DNA of 64,000 nt, taken from assembly GCA_902381685.1 (NCBI GenBank), contig LR698958.1, positions 272,951 to 336,950 on the forward strand. Reading direction: 5' to 3'. The DNA comes from Lachnospiraceae bacterium. Its GTDB lineage: Bacteria > Bacillota > Clostridia > Lachnospirales > Lachnospiraceae. A program made the position numbers and the translations under genes. Of this stretch, positions 34,549 through 43,551 are shown in pieces (within the stretch, counting starts at the first letter, position 1; each line of letters starts with the position of its first letter). Below the pieces are notes generated by a model. That model saw only the letters and a program-made list of their open reading frames with translations. It had not been told where the DNA came from and ran no database searches.

Positions 34549-35343
34549 TTATAGTCCTCTCGCAATTTTAACGCATGCTTTCATTGCCTCAATGACACTG
34601 CTTCTAAATCCTTTTTCTTCTAATACACGAACTGCTTCGATTGTTGTTCCTCCCGGTGAACAAACCATATCTTTCAATTCTCCAGGGTGTTTTCCTGTTT
34701 CCAAAACCATCTTGGCACTTCCCATAACTGCCTGTGCGGCAAATTTATATGCCTGCTGTCTTGGCATTCCGTCAGCAACCGCTGCATCTGCCATTGCTTC
34801 GATGAACATAAATACATACGCAGGTGAACTTCCGCTTACAGACACAACAACGTCCATAAGTTTTTCACTCAACACTTCCGCTTTTCCAAATCCGCTTAAA
34901 ATATTGCATACTGTATCTAATTCTTCTTTTGTCACTAATTCATTATGACAAACTCCTGTAATTCCTTCACCTACCAGAGCCGGTGTGTTTGGCATTGTAC
35001 GAACAATTTTTACCGGGTGTCCAAACGCATCTGCAAGATATTCCAAAGTTTTTCCCGGTGCAATTGTAACGATAATCTGATTTTCTGTAATGCAGTCTTT
35101 AATCTCGTTAATAACATCTGCATAAAATTGTGGTTTTACTGACAATACTACGATTTCTGCTTTTGTTGCCACTTCCTTATTGTCCGTTGTGACATGAATT
35201 CCCAATTCTTCTTTTGTTTTCTCTAATCCCGGAACATACATATCAGAAGCAATTACTTCTTCAGCAGTTAAAATACCATTCTTTAAAATTCCGCCCATCA
35301 TTGCTTTTGCCATATTTCCGGCACCGATAAATCCTAATTTCAT
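34549..35343 (-). CDS. proC: Pyrroline-5-carboxylate reductase
   Basis: A 264-residue enzyme that reduces pyrroline-5-carboxylate to L-proline with NAD(P)H. The N-terminal Rossmann motif is GFIGAGNMAKAMMGG. The C-terminal signature GSSPAYVFMFIEAMADAAVADG and SPGGTTIEAV are intact. I chose ATG 35343 with GGAAG upstream; the 40-residue in-frame extension runs through the operators and promoter. It lies 6 kb from hypD, whose product it would use. Two GTATAC palindromes at 35365-35394 overlap its promoter, one identical to the gntR operator. Confidence 0.95.
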   Translation of the reverse strand: MKLGFIGAGNMAKAMMGGILKNGILTAEEVIASDMYVPGLEKTKEELGIHVTTDNKEVATKAEIVVLSVKPQFYADVINEIKDCITENQIIVTIAPGKTLEYLADAFGHPVKIVRTMPNTPALVGEGITGVCHNELVTKEELDTVCNILSGFGKAEVLSEKLMDVVVSVSGSSPAYVFMFIEAMADAAVADGMPRQQAYKFAAQAVMGSAKMVLETGKHPGELKDMVCSPGGTTIEAVRVLEEKGFRSSVIEAMKACVKIARGL

Positions 35344-35364
35344 TTTTCTTCTTCCTTTCGCTTT

Positions 35365-35394
35365 AATGTATACATTATTTTCTTTTGTATACAA
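35365..35394. promoter_or_regulatory. Twin GTATAC operators over the proC promoter
   Basis: AATGTATACATT (35365-35376) and TTGTATACAA (35385-35394) are perfect palindromes 19 bp apart centre to centre. On the minus strand TTGTAT and TATACA could be the -35 and -10 at 16 bp spacing, so a bound regulator would block both. The first 12-mer is repeated exactly at 40440-40451 before gntR. FCD-type GntR proteins favour GT-AC palindromes of this form. Confidence 0.75.
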
Positions 35395-35465
35395 TATATC
35401 ACTTTTTATTTCTCCTGTCAAGATTCCTTTTCTATAAAAAAGATTGTGCAGCCACACAGACAAAA

Positions 35466-35491
35466 TGAGGATAGAATTCTCATTCTACCCC
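35466..35491 (-). terminator. Probable terminator of the GH89 gene
   Basis: GGTAGAAT pairs with ATTCTATCC around a short loop with one bulge, followed on the minus strand by TCATTTTGT. The U tract is modest. Confidence 0.5.
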
Positions 35492-35513
35492 CATTTCAAG
35501 TCCCTATAAAGTT

Positions 35514-38500
35514 TTATTTATCCGCATTGCGGCGTTTTTTTGTCTCTGCAAAAACAATGTAGCCGCCTGCCATTACCGCTAACAACATAAATCCTAATCC
35601 GTTTGTTGTATCACCTGTCTCAGGAACTGTGTTATCTGGTTTCTGCTGTGGCTTTTGCGGTTTCTGTTGTGGGATTTCCGGATTTTCCGGTTTCTCTGGC
35701 TGTTGTGGGATTTCCGGATTTTCCGGTTTCTCTGGCTGCTGTGGTTCTCCGGTTTCTGCCTCTTTTAATCCGGCAACTGCCGATTTTAAGTCTGCAAGTA
35801 ACTCTTTCATCTTTGCTTCACTTACATCACTTGTATCTTTAAGTGCATTTTCCACTTTTTCTTTTGCTTCCGCATATACATTCCAAGTTTCTTCTGTATA
35901 AACGCTTTCTTCTTTTACACCTGCAATAATCTTATCAAATTCTGTCCTGCTGTCTTCTGCATCTGCTTTTTCTTCTAATTTCATGGCGTTTTTCAGTTCT
36001 TCTACCATTGCGTTTAATTCTGACTGTTCTTTCGCTTCTACAAGAACTTTCTCCGCTTTTTCAATTGCTTTGTTTAATACATTTACACTTGATGTTGTAT
36101 ACCCTTCTGTTTTCAACTCTTTTGCTTCTGCCAGTTTTCCTTCTAATAACGCTTTATCTAACGCAGGTATGTCTGCTTTTTCCTGAGTCAAACGCATTTC
36201 TGCTGCCGAAGCATAGTTATTACTACCATTTGAATAAGATTCCACTGCATATATTCTTACGAATTTTGCTTCCCTTTCTTCAAAAGAGGCTTTTTTCCAA
36301 CCCGGAATTGTATCCCACTCTCCCGAAACCGCTTCTGTAAAGTTTGTTCCATTCATACTTGTTTCGATTCTATATTTTGTAATAAAACCATTTGCATATG
36401 AATTACGTGTCTGCAAACGCACACCATTCACTTTCTGAGCCTCAGGAAGTTCTAACTGTAACCATAAATCTTTACGTTCTGCACCATTCCATGAAGAATG
36501 CCAGATTGTTGCCTGATTATCGTCCAACACATTCACAGCCGCACCTTCTTCTCCCGGTGTCTTTGACTGCTCACTTCCCGCTGTCGCTTTGATTCCTTCT
36601 ACTTTAATATCGTTAGAATCATCTGCATTTGGATCTTTTACGGAAAATTCTTTTAAAATTGTTTCTCCGATTTTATCTAAGTTCTTTAAGTTTTCTTTAT
36701 TTGGAGTGTTTGTGTATTCTGTGTTTTCTCTTACCCATTTCCACTCCCATTCAAACCAGTTAATATTTTCAGGCTGTTTTCCGTCTAATTCATCGTTTCT
36801 CGCCTGAATCCATTTCTGCCATCTTACTTTATAGAAATCTTTTAACAGACCTGACCACTGACGGTTAGAATAGTCTTTCAATCCGCCGCCTTCCGCCTGA
36901 TTTATTGAGCCCCATGTTGTCACTAAGGCTTTTGCATTAAATTCGTATAAGTCTTTTGTAAAGTCGTCGGCATTCTTTGCCAGCGCTTTCGCCTGCTCTA
37001 CCCAAGTACCAAGTAAATAGTATTTGCTTGTACTTGTCACTTTTTCCATACTATCAATGATGCTTAAAAATTTGTCTGCATATGTATTAAACTCTTCTTT
37101 GTTGTTTTCTTTGAAAGCATTTGCCATCTTGCGCTGATATTCTTGAGCACTGTTTGACAATACCTGTTGTAACATTGTCGCCAAATCATACATATAGCCG
37201 TCACTGTCTTTTAATTTGTCATAATCTTTTAAAAGAAGTTCCGCCGCTTTTTCCAATTTCGCTTTGTCATAACTGATAACCGCATTTCCCCATGTGGAAG
37301 CCGCTCCGATATCCAATGCAGGACGGGCATTTACAACCGATTCAGGTGCTCCCTGTCCCTTCATATTTAACTCTGCTTTATAAACCGTATCTTTCATAAT
37401 CAATAAAGCTTCATATGCTGACTGACTTTCTTTTCCGTATCTTCTTTTTGCATAGTCTTTCAACCATTTGTCCAAATCAATTACAGGAAGTTTTTCCTTT
37501 GCATTGTCTGTCCAAACAGTTTCAAATAAGAAATCGTATAATAATGGGTTGTTTACACTTGCTTCCGGCGTAATTCCAATTCCTTCCATATGTTTTGCAC
37601 TGTTTAATGCTGCAGGGATATTCTTTGCCAGATTATCTAAATGACCGTGAAGTCCAAGACGTCCTCCAAAGTTATTTAACATACAGAATACCCACGGCGT
37701 ATCATTAAATTCTCCTCCACCGTACTCATTTGGATTTGTTTCATTCCAGTGTGGTGTTTTTTCAGCATAAAGGTCTAACACTAATGCGTGTTCCTTTCTT
37801 CCCTCAAGCCCTTTAAGTAACGCTGTTGTTGGGTTTCCCTGCCATGACTGGATAATCCAAATTCCGTCTTTGTCCGCTTCTAACATTGCATCCAATACTT
37901 TACCTGCGATAACTGTCGGATTTAATCCGCCTGTATCTCCACCTTCATGGAACGGGTCAGTTGCATAGTAATGTGCACTTTCTCCATATACTTCTTTCTG
38001 TGCCTGATAAAAAAGTTTTGCATATTTATCAAAAGATGCACTGTCTGTTTTTAACATATCCGGTCTTCTAAATGAACACCATGTTCCTTGCTCAATCACT
38101 TCCGCACTAGAATCTTTTTCTCGAATATTTGTCGGTACCATTCCACTGTATCCCTGTAATACCGGCTGCATTCCAAGTCTTCTCATTGATAACTGATTTT
38201 TTCTTGCAAGTTCTGTTCTCTCTTCAAACCATGAATCGTGGATTGGTCCGCCGAACCCACTTAAATTCGCCATATACGCCCATGCATAATATGCAGGACC
38301 TGCAATATAGTCTTTAATTTCCTCATGTGTGTATCCTAAATCTTCAAGAAATCTACGCCATACTTCTTCCTGAGCAGTTGCATCTAAAACAACATTTACA
38401 CCGTTTAATGCAAGCCAGTCAAGTTCATTACGCCACTCTTTTTCTCCCCAGAACGCCATAGAATAAGAGAGTGTACAGTAATTATACGAATATCTTGTTC

Positions 38501-40310
38501 CTACTTTTGTTTCTTTATGTACTTTTTCTCCGATTGGCACAATTTTCGCCGGCATATCTGCCTGATCGCCTACCTGAGAAATATTTACGTTACAGAAATA
38601 TTTCAAGTAATGATTTAATCCCATGGCAAGAGAAACACCGTCATTTCCCGTAATCTGCACTTTTCCATCTTTGTCGTTTAATTCAAAATAGTCATATCCC
38701 GTTTCATTTGGATTTTCCTGTAATTTCAAATCAAACCATGATTTATATTCCGCCCCTAATCTTCTTTCGATAATTCCGCGAACTTCTTCATAAGTTTGTT
38801 CAGGTGTTACTTTTTCTGTATTTGCATAACTACTGTCTTTGAAATCTTTTACATTTACTTCCGGACGAGTCTGTACTTTTGTACCGCTCTTTTCACCTGT
38901 AGCACGGATTTCTTTGATTACAGCCGCTGGACTTGTAGAATTGTATTCCATATATACACGGATAATGCGGGCTTCTTTTCCTTTCGCCTGATAAATCTCT
39001 CCTTTATCCGTACAACTTTCTGTGGAAGTTTTTTCCGCTAATTTATCGAAATCTCTTCCATTCATACTTGTATAAATCGAATACTGAGAATACCCTTTTT
39101 CCTGTGTGAAAATTTCTACTGTATTTAAGTTATAATTTTCCTTTAAGTCAATATCAACGTATCCCGGATAATATTCCCCAGTCCACATTGTATTTTTACT
39201 TCCATCATTTACTTTAGAAGCATTTTTCTGATTAGAATTTGAATGTACCGGCTTTTTAAATGCAATGCTGTCTGAATCATCAATCTCTTCTTCCGCTCCA
39301 TATACACGGAATTCTGCCACAGCCGGCCAGCCGTTCCCCTGACTGTTTGTCGTAGAGTGTATTACGATTTTCACATCAGAGTAAGCTGTTTCATCGAATT
39401 TATATCCCTGCACATAATTATCTGTACGATTTGCCTTCGCATGGTCTACAATTTTTGTATACTCAGCCGCACCTTTTGCTTTTCCTAAAATACTGTATGT
39501 AAATTCGTATGTATATTCATCTGCAGCACCTACGTGTTCAAATACAATCTCACAGGCATTCATCATTCTCTCTTCTGCAAAAGAAAGATTAATGTATTTC
39601 TCTGAATCCTGTGCGGCATTATGAAATTTATATAATGTTGTGTCGTTATCGTCTACAAGGCGATCTTTCCCTTCTGACGGATTTTCATTACCGTCTGTTG
39701 TGATTTCTGCCTGTGAAGCGATATTGTTGTAGTCAGATAAGTGAACTTCCTGCATCTCATACACTTCAATTTCGTGAATGGACGGCCAGAAATATACTTC
39801 TCCTCCATCATGGGCAACAGGTTCGGACAGGATAACACGAATATCAGAGGAAGATGCTGTCTGCTCTAATTCAAATACTGCATCTGCCGTATCATTTGCA
39901 TCACCAGTTGTTGTAACTACCTTTTCTCCAATCGTCAGCCAGTCTGATGTAATACCATTTTGCGCACGCTGTACCGTTACTTTTACTTTGCGGTTTGCGT
40001 AATCATTTCCACCGACTTTTACAACCACTTTCTTTACATTCGTTCCGTTTTCAGCCAGTTTCATATCGACTATTGCGTCTTTATTAATTGACCAGCCGTT
40101 TTGCTGCCACGAAGTCTTATCGTCTCCGTCAACCATGTCTGACGCAGAACCGCTTCCTGTGTTTTGTACAGTAATCTTTACACCTTCTTTCCTTGCAACG
40201 TTGACAAGTTCCTCTCTCGCCTCAACGCTTAACGGTACACTGAATAATGTTCCCGATATAAGGCAAAAAGAAAGCAACAAACTGCACATTTTTTTCATTA
40301 CCTTTTTCAT
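35514..40310 (-). CDS. Wall-anchored alpha-N-acetylglucosaminidase (GH89)
   Basis: A 1598-residue surface enzyme. Signal peptide about 1-31; discoidin/CBM32-like modules about 35-185, 195-340 and 345-470; GH89 N-domain about 500-600; TIM barrel and C-domain about 610-1245. A further CBM32-like module is at about 1255-1390, then helical FIVAR-like repeats to about 1535. A Pro/Glu-rich stalk leads to VPETGD, a hydrophobic helix and KKRRNADK. Catalytic-region motifs include ATDPFHEGGDTGG and GITPEASVNNP. GH89 enzymes remove terminal alpha-linked GlcNAc, as in class III mucin or heparan sulfate. It is divergent from gntR, with its own promoter and an operator-like repeat. Confidence 0.93.
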   Translation of the reverse strand: MKKVMKKMCSLLLSFCLISGTLFSVPLSVEAREELVNVARKEGVKITVQNTGSGSASDMVDGDDKTSWQQNGWSINKDAIVDMKLAENGTNVKKVVVKVGGNDYANRKVKVTVQRAQNGITSDWLTIGEKVVTTTGDANDTADAVFELEQTASSSDIRVILSEPVAHDGGEVYFWPSIHEIEVYEMQEVHLSDYNNIASQAEITTDGNENPSEGKDRLVDDNDTTLYKFHNAAQDSEKYINLSFAEERMMNACEIVFEHVGAADEYTYEFTYSILGKAKGAAEYTKIVDHAKANRTDNYVQGYKFDETAYSDVKIVIHSTTNSQGNGWPAVAEFRVYGAEEEIDDSDSIAFKKPVHSNSNQKNASKVNDGSKNTMWTGEYYPGYVDIDLKENYNLNTVEIFTQEKGYSQYSIYTSMNGRDFDKLAEKTSTESCTDKGEIYQAKGKEARIIRVYMEYNSTSPAAVIKEIRATGEKSGTKVQTRPEVNVKDFKDSSYANTEKVTPEQTYEEVRGIIERRLGAEYKSWFDLKLQENPNETGYDYFELNDKDGKVQITGNDGVSLAMGLNHYLKYFCNVNISQVGDQADMPAKIVPIGEKVHKETKVGTRYSYNYCTLSYSMAFWGEKEWRNELDWLALNGVNVVLDATAQEEVWRRFLEDLGYTHEEIKDYIAGPAYYAWAYMANLSGFGGPIHDSWFEERTELARKNQLSMRRLGMQPVLQGYSGMVPTNIREKDSSAEVIEQGTWCSFRRPDMLKTDSASFDKYAKLFYQAQKEVYGESAHYYATDPFHEGGDTGGLNPTVIAGKVLDAMLEADKDGIWIIQSWQGNPTTALLKGLEGRKEHALVLDLYAEKTPHWNETNPNEYGGGEFNDTPWVFCMLNNFGGRLGLHGHLDNLAKNIPAALNSAKHMEGIGITPEASVNNPLLYDFLFETVWTDNAKEKLPVIDLDKWLKDYAKRRYGKESQSAYEALLIMKDTVYKAELNMKGQGAPESVVNARPALDIGAASTWGNAVISYDKAKLEKAAELLLKDYDKLKDSDGYMYDLATMLQQVLSNSAQEYQRKMANAFKENNKEEFNTYADKFLSIIDSMEKVTSTSKYYLLGTWVEQAKALAKNADDFTKDLYEFNAKALVTTWGSINQAEGGGLKDYSNRQWSGLLKDFYKVRWQKWIQARNDELDGKQPENINWFEWEWKWVRENTEYTNTPNKENLKNLDKIGETILKEFSVKDPNADDSNDIKVEGIKATAGSEQSKTPGEEGAAVNVLDDNQATIWHSSWNGAERKDLWLQLELPEAQKVNGVRLQTRNSYANGFITKYRIETSMNGTNFTEAVSGEWDTIPGWKKASFEEREAKFVRIYAVESYSNGSNNYASAAEMRLTQEKADIPALDKALLEGKLAEAKELKTEGYTTSSVNVLNKAIEKAEKVLVEAKEQSELNAMVEELKNAMKLEEKADAEDSRTEFDKIIAGVKEESVYTEETWNVYAEAKEKVENALKDTSDVSEAKMKELLADLKSAVAGLKEAETGEPQQPEKPENPEIPQQPEKPENPEIPQQKPQKPQQKPDNTVPETGDTTNGLGFMLLAVMAGGYIVFAETKKRRNADK
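35665..35736 (-). repeat. Two identical 36-bp repeats in the GH89 stalk
   Basis: Two perfect tandem 36-bp units (35665-35700, 35701-35736) encode the stalk repeat QQPEKPENPEIP twice. A partial third unit follows. The stalk probably spans the peptidoglycan; copy number may vary between strains. Confidence 0.85.
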
Positions 40311-40345
40311 TTGTTCTCCTCCGTTGATTATTTGTCAATAATTGG

Positions 40346-40386
40346 GTATTAACTTTCTTATCATATCATAACTCATTGGTTAATAC
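40346..40386. promoter_or_regulatory. Inverted repeat around the GH89 promoter
   Basis: GTATTAAC (40346-40353) and GTTAATAC (40379-40386) are perfect inverted 8-mers whose centres lie 33 bp apart, three helical turns. Between them is a minus-strand promoter: TTGTAT (40383-40388), 17 bp, TATGAT (40360-40365). This is a candidate operator pair for the alpha-GlcNAcase gene. Confidence 0.6.
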
Positions 40387-40408
40387 AATTTTTCCTTTAC
40401 ATATTCTC

Positions 40409-40437
40409 TTGTATTTTTCTTTGCCATTATATACAAT
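40409..40437 (+). promoter_or_regulatory. gntR promoter
   Basis: TTGTAT (40409-40414), a 17-bp spacer and TACAAT (40432-40437), directly followed by the GTATAC operator. Confidence 0.7.
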
Positions 40438-40439
40438 AG

Positions 40440-40451
40440 AATGTATACATT
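40440..40451. promoter_or_regulatory. GntR (FCD) operator at the gntR start site
   Basis: AATGTATACATT is a perfect 12-bp palindrome just after the gntR -10. The same 12-mer occurs at the proC promoter. Autoregulation is inferred from position. Confidence 0.72.
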
Positions 40452-40474
40452 AACAATGAGAAAGAGGTGTCCTT

Positions 40475-41122
40475 ATGGCAACGCAAAGCAAATCTCTTGC
40501 AGATAAGGCTTATCATACAATTAAAACAAATATTTTAAATCTGACTTACCCTCCCGGAATGCCGCTTACCGAAGCAATTCTCACTGAGGAACTGGAAATG
40601 AGCCGCAATCCGGTCAGAACCGCAATTAAAATGCTGCAGGCAGAGGGCCTTATCGTTTCGGGATACCACAAATCCATGACCGTAAAAGAAATCACAGACA
40701 AGGATATAGAGGAGATTTATCAGTTGAGAGAACTTTTTGAGGGTTCTGCTTTTAAATTAATCTTTTCTTCCAACCGTTTTGAAGAATATTCTTATCGCAT
40801 TGAGGAAAAAGTTGTCCGTATGTGTGCCGCAACGAACAATCCATACGAGTGGGAGGTTGCCGACACAAAAATGCACTTGGAAATTGTCAGCATCTTCGAT
40901 AATACGAGAATCAATAAATTCTATGAGAGTAATCTTTTTGAACTTATCCGCATGGGATTATATTCCCTCAAAAACGGTATGCAGATAGAAAAAACGAATG
41001 CCAACCTGAAGAAAATGGTACAGTATATGCGTAACAACGATTACGAAAATGCCTATGCCATTTTAACGCAGGATCACTTTATGACCGGAAAAGACAGCGC
41101 ATTAGGCGAATATCACCACTAA
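40475..41122 (+). CDS. GntR family transcriptional regulator (FadR/FCD subfamily)
   Basis: A 215-residue regulator with an N-terminal winged helix (about 8-70, including EEMSRNPVRTAIKMLQAEGLI-like recognition) and an all-helical FCD ligand domain. The domain retains metal-ligand-like residues (Asp in ADTKMHLEI and a later His). FCD regulators sense small carboxylates. AGAGGTG precedes the ATG. It stands between the GH89 gene and hypD. The operator palindrome at its own promoter recurs at proC, which suggests a role in proline and hydroxyproline metabolism. Confidence 0.88.
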   Translation: MATQSKSLADKAYHTIKTNILNLTYPPGMPLTEAILTEELEMSRNPVRTAIKMLQAEGLIVSGYHKSMTVKEITDKDIEEIYQLRELFEGSAFKLIFSSNRFEEYSYRIEEKVVRMCAATNNPYEWEVADTKMHLEIVSIFDNTRINKFYESNLFELIRMGLYSLKNGMQIEKTNANLKKMVQYMRNNDYENAYAILTQDHFMTGKDSALGEYHH

Positions 41123-41160
41123 AATAAGAAGCACATTCCCCCCGAAATGTGCTTCTTATT
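41123..41160. terminator. Shared terminator of gntR and hypD
   Basis: A perfect 15-bp stem AATAAGAAGCACATT/AATGTGCTTCTTATT with an 8-nt loop lies between the two convergent stops. TTAT follows on the plus strand and TTAG on the minus strand. Confidence 0.85.
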
Positions 41161-41175
41161 TTATCTATACTATTT

Positions 41176-43548
41176 TTAGTTAAACGACTGTTCCGTTCTT
41201 TCAATAATCTCATCTTGCAATGCTTTGCTCAGATTGCGGAAGTGATCACTGTAACCTGCAACACGGACAATTAAGTCTTTATATTCATCTGGATTTTTTT
41301 GTGCCTGAATTAATGTTTCTTTATCGATAACATTAAACTGAATATGATGTCCGTCCATATTGAAGTATGCTCTTACTAAATCCGCCATATGTGTCAAACC
41401 TTCTTCACCTGCAACAACACTCGGTGTAAATTTCTGATTCAACAGTGTACCACCCGTTCTCAAGTGATCCATTTTTGCACATGATTTAATTACCGCTGTC
41501 GGTCCGTTTACGTCCGCACCTTTTTCAGGAGAAATACCTTCTGAAACCGGTTTCTGTGCAAGACGTCCGTTTGGACTTGCATTCATAACTTCTCCAAAGT
41601 ATACATGACATGTTGTCGGAAGCATATTTACTCTGTATGTACCGCCCTTCATGTTAGGTCTTCCCGTAACCGTCTTCTGGTAGAAATTAAATACATCTTT
41701 CATAATGCCATCTGCGTAATCATCGTCATTTCCATATTTTGGTGTCTTATTACGAACAAGGTTTGCAATTCTTTCATAACCTTCGTAGTTATGTTCCATT
41801 GCCTCGATAAGTTCTTCCATTGTGAATTTCTGCTCATCGAATACGTTATACTTAATTGCTGCCAATGAGTCTGTAATTGTTCCGATACCTACACCCTGTA
41901 AATAGTTCGTATTGTATCTTGCACCACCTGCATTGTAGTCTTTTCCTTTTGAAATACAATCATTTGTAATAATAGAAAGGAATGGAGCAGGCATATATTC
42001 TGCATAGATTTTCTCAATAATGTTACTTCCTTCAATTTTAATATCCACAAGATATTCAATCTGTTTCTTATAAGCATCGTATAATTCTTCATAAGATTTG
42101 AAATCTTTTGCATATCCGAGAGGAAGACCAATCTGTTTTTTGCTTACGATGTCATAACCGTTATATAATGTTAATTCCAAAATCTTTGGAAGGTTAAAAT
42201 ATCCTGTTAAAATATACGCTTCGTTTCCGAATGCTCCTGTTTCTACACAGCCGCTTGTTCCACCGCGTCTTGCATCTTCAATTGTTTTTCCGGCATTTAA
42301 TAATTCCTGAATAATCGCTTCCGTGTTATAGAAAGCAGGCTGTCCCCAACCTTTTCTTGATATTTCACAAGCACGTTTTAAGAATTTTGTCGGTGTTTTC
42401 TTACTAATCTGTACGTTTGAACTTGGCTGTAACAGTTTCATTTCGTCCATACAGTCTAAGATTAAATAACTTACTTCGTTGACACCATTTTCGCCTTCCG
42501 GTGTGATACCGCCGGTATTTAAGTTTGCAAAGTCTGTGTATGTTCCACTTTCTTTTAATGTAACCCCTACTTTTGGAGGCGCCGGCTGGTTATTGAATTT
42601 TACCCATAAACATTCTAATAATTCCAACGCTTTTTCATCATCTAAAATACCTTCTTCTGTATCTTTCTGATAGAACGGATTCAAGTGCTGGTCAAATCTT
42701 CCCGGGCTGTATGCGTCCCATGGATTTAACTCTGTTGTAACTCCAAGATGAACAAACCAGTACATCTGAATTGCCTGCCAGAATGTCTGTGGAGCATGTG
42801 CCGGTACAACATCACAGTTTGCCGCAATCTGAAGTAACTCTGCTTTACGAGTCTCATCTGTCTCTTTATCTGCAAGTTCTCTTGCATATTTTGCGTATCT
42901 TTCACCTAAAATCATAATGGCATCACAGCAGATTTCCATCGCATTTAACTGTGCCTTTTTGTCTAACGCCTCTTTATCGTTTAAGAAATCCAAGTTATTT
43001 CTCGCTTCGATAATGTCGTTTTTATAATCTAAAAATCCTTTTTTATAAATCTTTTCTGATCCTACTGTATGTCCCGGTCCACGCTGTTCCATAAACTCGG
43101 TGAAAATACCTGCTGCATAGGCATCTTTCCACTCCTGACTCATATTCGCTAAGATTTTATGACGAACAGAACGTTTTTCCCAAAATGGAATGATTTTTTC
43201 TTCCTGTAATTTTAAATCTTCTTCTGAAACACGGAAATAAATCAAATCACGCGCATTCATAATTTTCATATCTTCTACTGTATGACAGCACAATTCAGGG
43301 AAAGATGGTGCAGCCTGTGGTCCGTCACCTTTTTCTCCCACGATTAATTCTCCGTCGTTGATGCATAATGTTTTATTAGCCATAAAATGTTTAAAAGCCA
43401 ACGCACGAAGTTCCGGAACGGAAACACTTCCTTCATACATCATGTACGCATCTGTTTCCAAGTCCGCTCTTTCCATATAAATGTGTGGTTCTGTCTCCAA
43501 ACTCTGTTTTCTTAATCTGCGGATTCTTTCGTTCATTCCTCTTTCCAT
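41176..43548 (-). CDS. hypD: trans-4-hydroxy-L-proline dehydratase (glycyl radical enzyme)
   Basis: A 790-residue glycyl radical enzyme that dehydrates trans-4-hydroxy-L-proline to pyrroline-5-carboxylate. As I remember the C. difficile HypD literature, its key residues are His160, Asp278, Cys434, Glu436 and Gly765. All five fall at exactly these positions here: GPGH160, NPWD278, TSGC434VE436 and VAG765YSDHF. This separates it from pyruvate formate-lyase and from choline or propanediol dehydratases. AGGAGG is 7 bp before the ATG. It lies 3 bp after the activase gene in one operon. ProC at 34.5-35.3 kb would reduce its product to proline. Confidence 0.96.
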   Translation of the reverse strand: MERGMNERIRRLRKQSLETEPHIYMERADLETDAYMMYEGSVSVPELRALAFKHFMANKTLCINDGELIVGEKGDGPQAAPSFPELCCHTVEDMKIMNARDLIYFRVSEEDLKLQEEKIIPFWEKRSVRHKILANMSQEWKDAYAAGIFTEFMEQRGPGHTVGSEKIYKKGFLDYKNDIIEARNNLDFLNDKEALDKKAQLNAMEICCDAIMILGERYAKYARELADKETDETRKAELLQIAANCDVVPAHAPQTFWQAIQMYWFVHLGVTTELNPWDAYSPGRFDQHLNPFYQKDTEEGILDDEKALELLECLWVKFNNQPAPPKVGVTLKESGTYTDFANLNTGGITPEGENGVNEVSYLILDCMDEMKLLQPSSNVQISKKTPTKFLKRACEISRKGWGQPAFYNTEAIIQELLNAGKTIEDARRGGTSGCVETGAFGNEAYILTGYFNLPKILELTLYNGYDIVSKKQIGLPLGYAKDFKSYEELYDAYKKQIEYLVDIKIEGSNIIEKIYAEYMPAPFLSIITNDCISKGKDYNAGGARYNTNYLQGVGIGTITDSLAAIKYNVFDEQKFTMEELIEAMEHNYEGYERIANLVRNKTPKYGNDDDYADGIMKDVFNFYQKTVTGRPNMKGGTYRVNMLPTTCHVYFGEVMNASPNGRLAQKPVSEGISPEKGADVNGPTAVIKSCAKMDHLRTGGTLLNQKFTPSVVAGEEGLTHMADLVRAYFNMDGHHIQFNVIDKETLIQAQKNPDEYKDLIVRVAGYSDHFRNLSKALQDEIIERTEQSFN

Positions 43549-43551
43549 CTC

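Noticed and set aside
35344..35463. 40-residue N-terminal extension of ProC
   Set aside because: It would run through the twin operators and promoter, and proC proteins start at the MKxGFIGxGNM motif.
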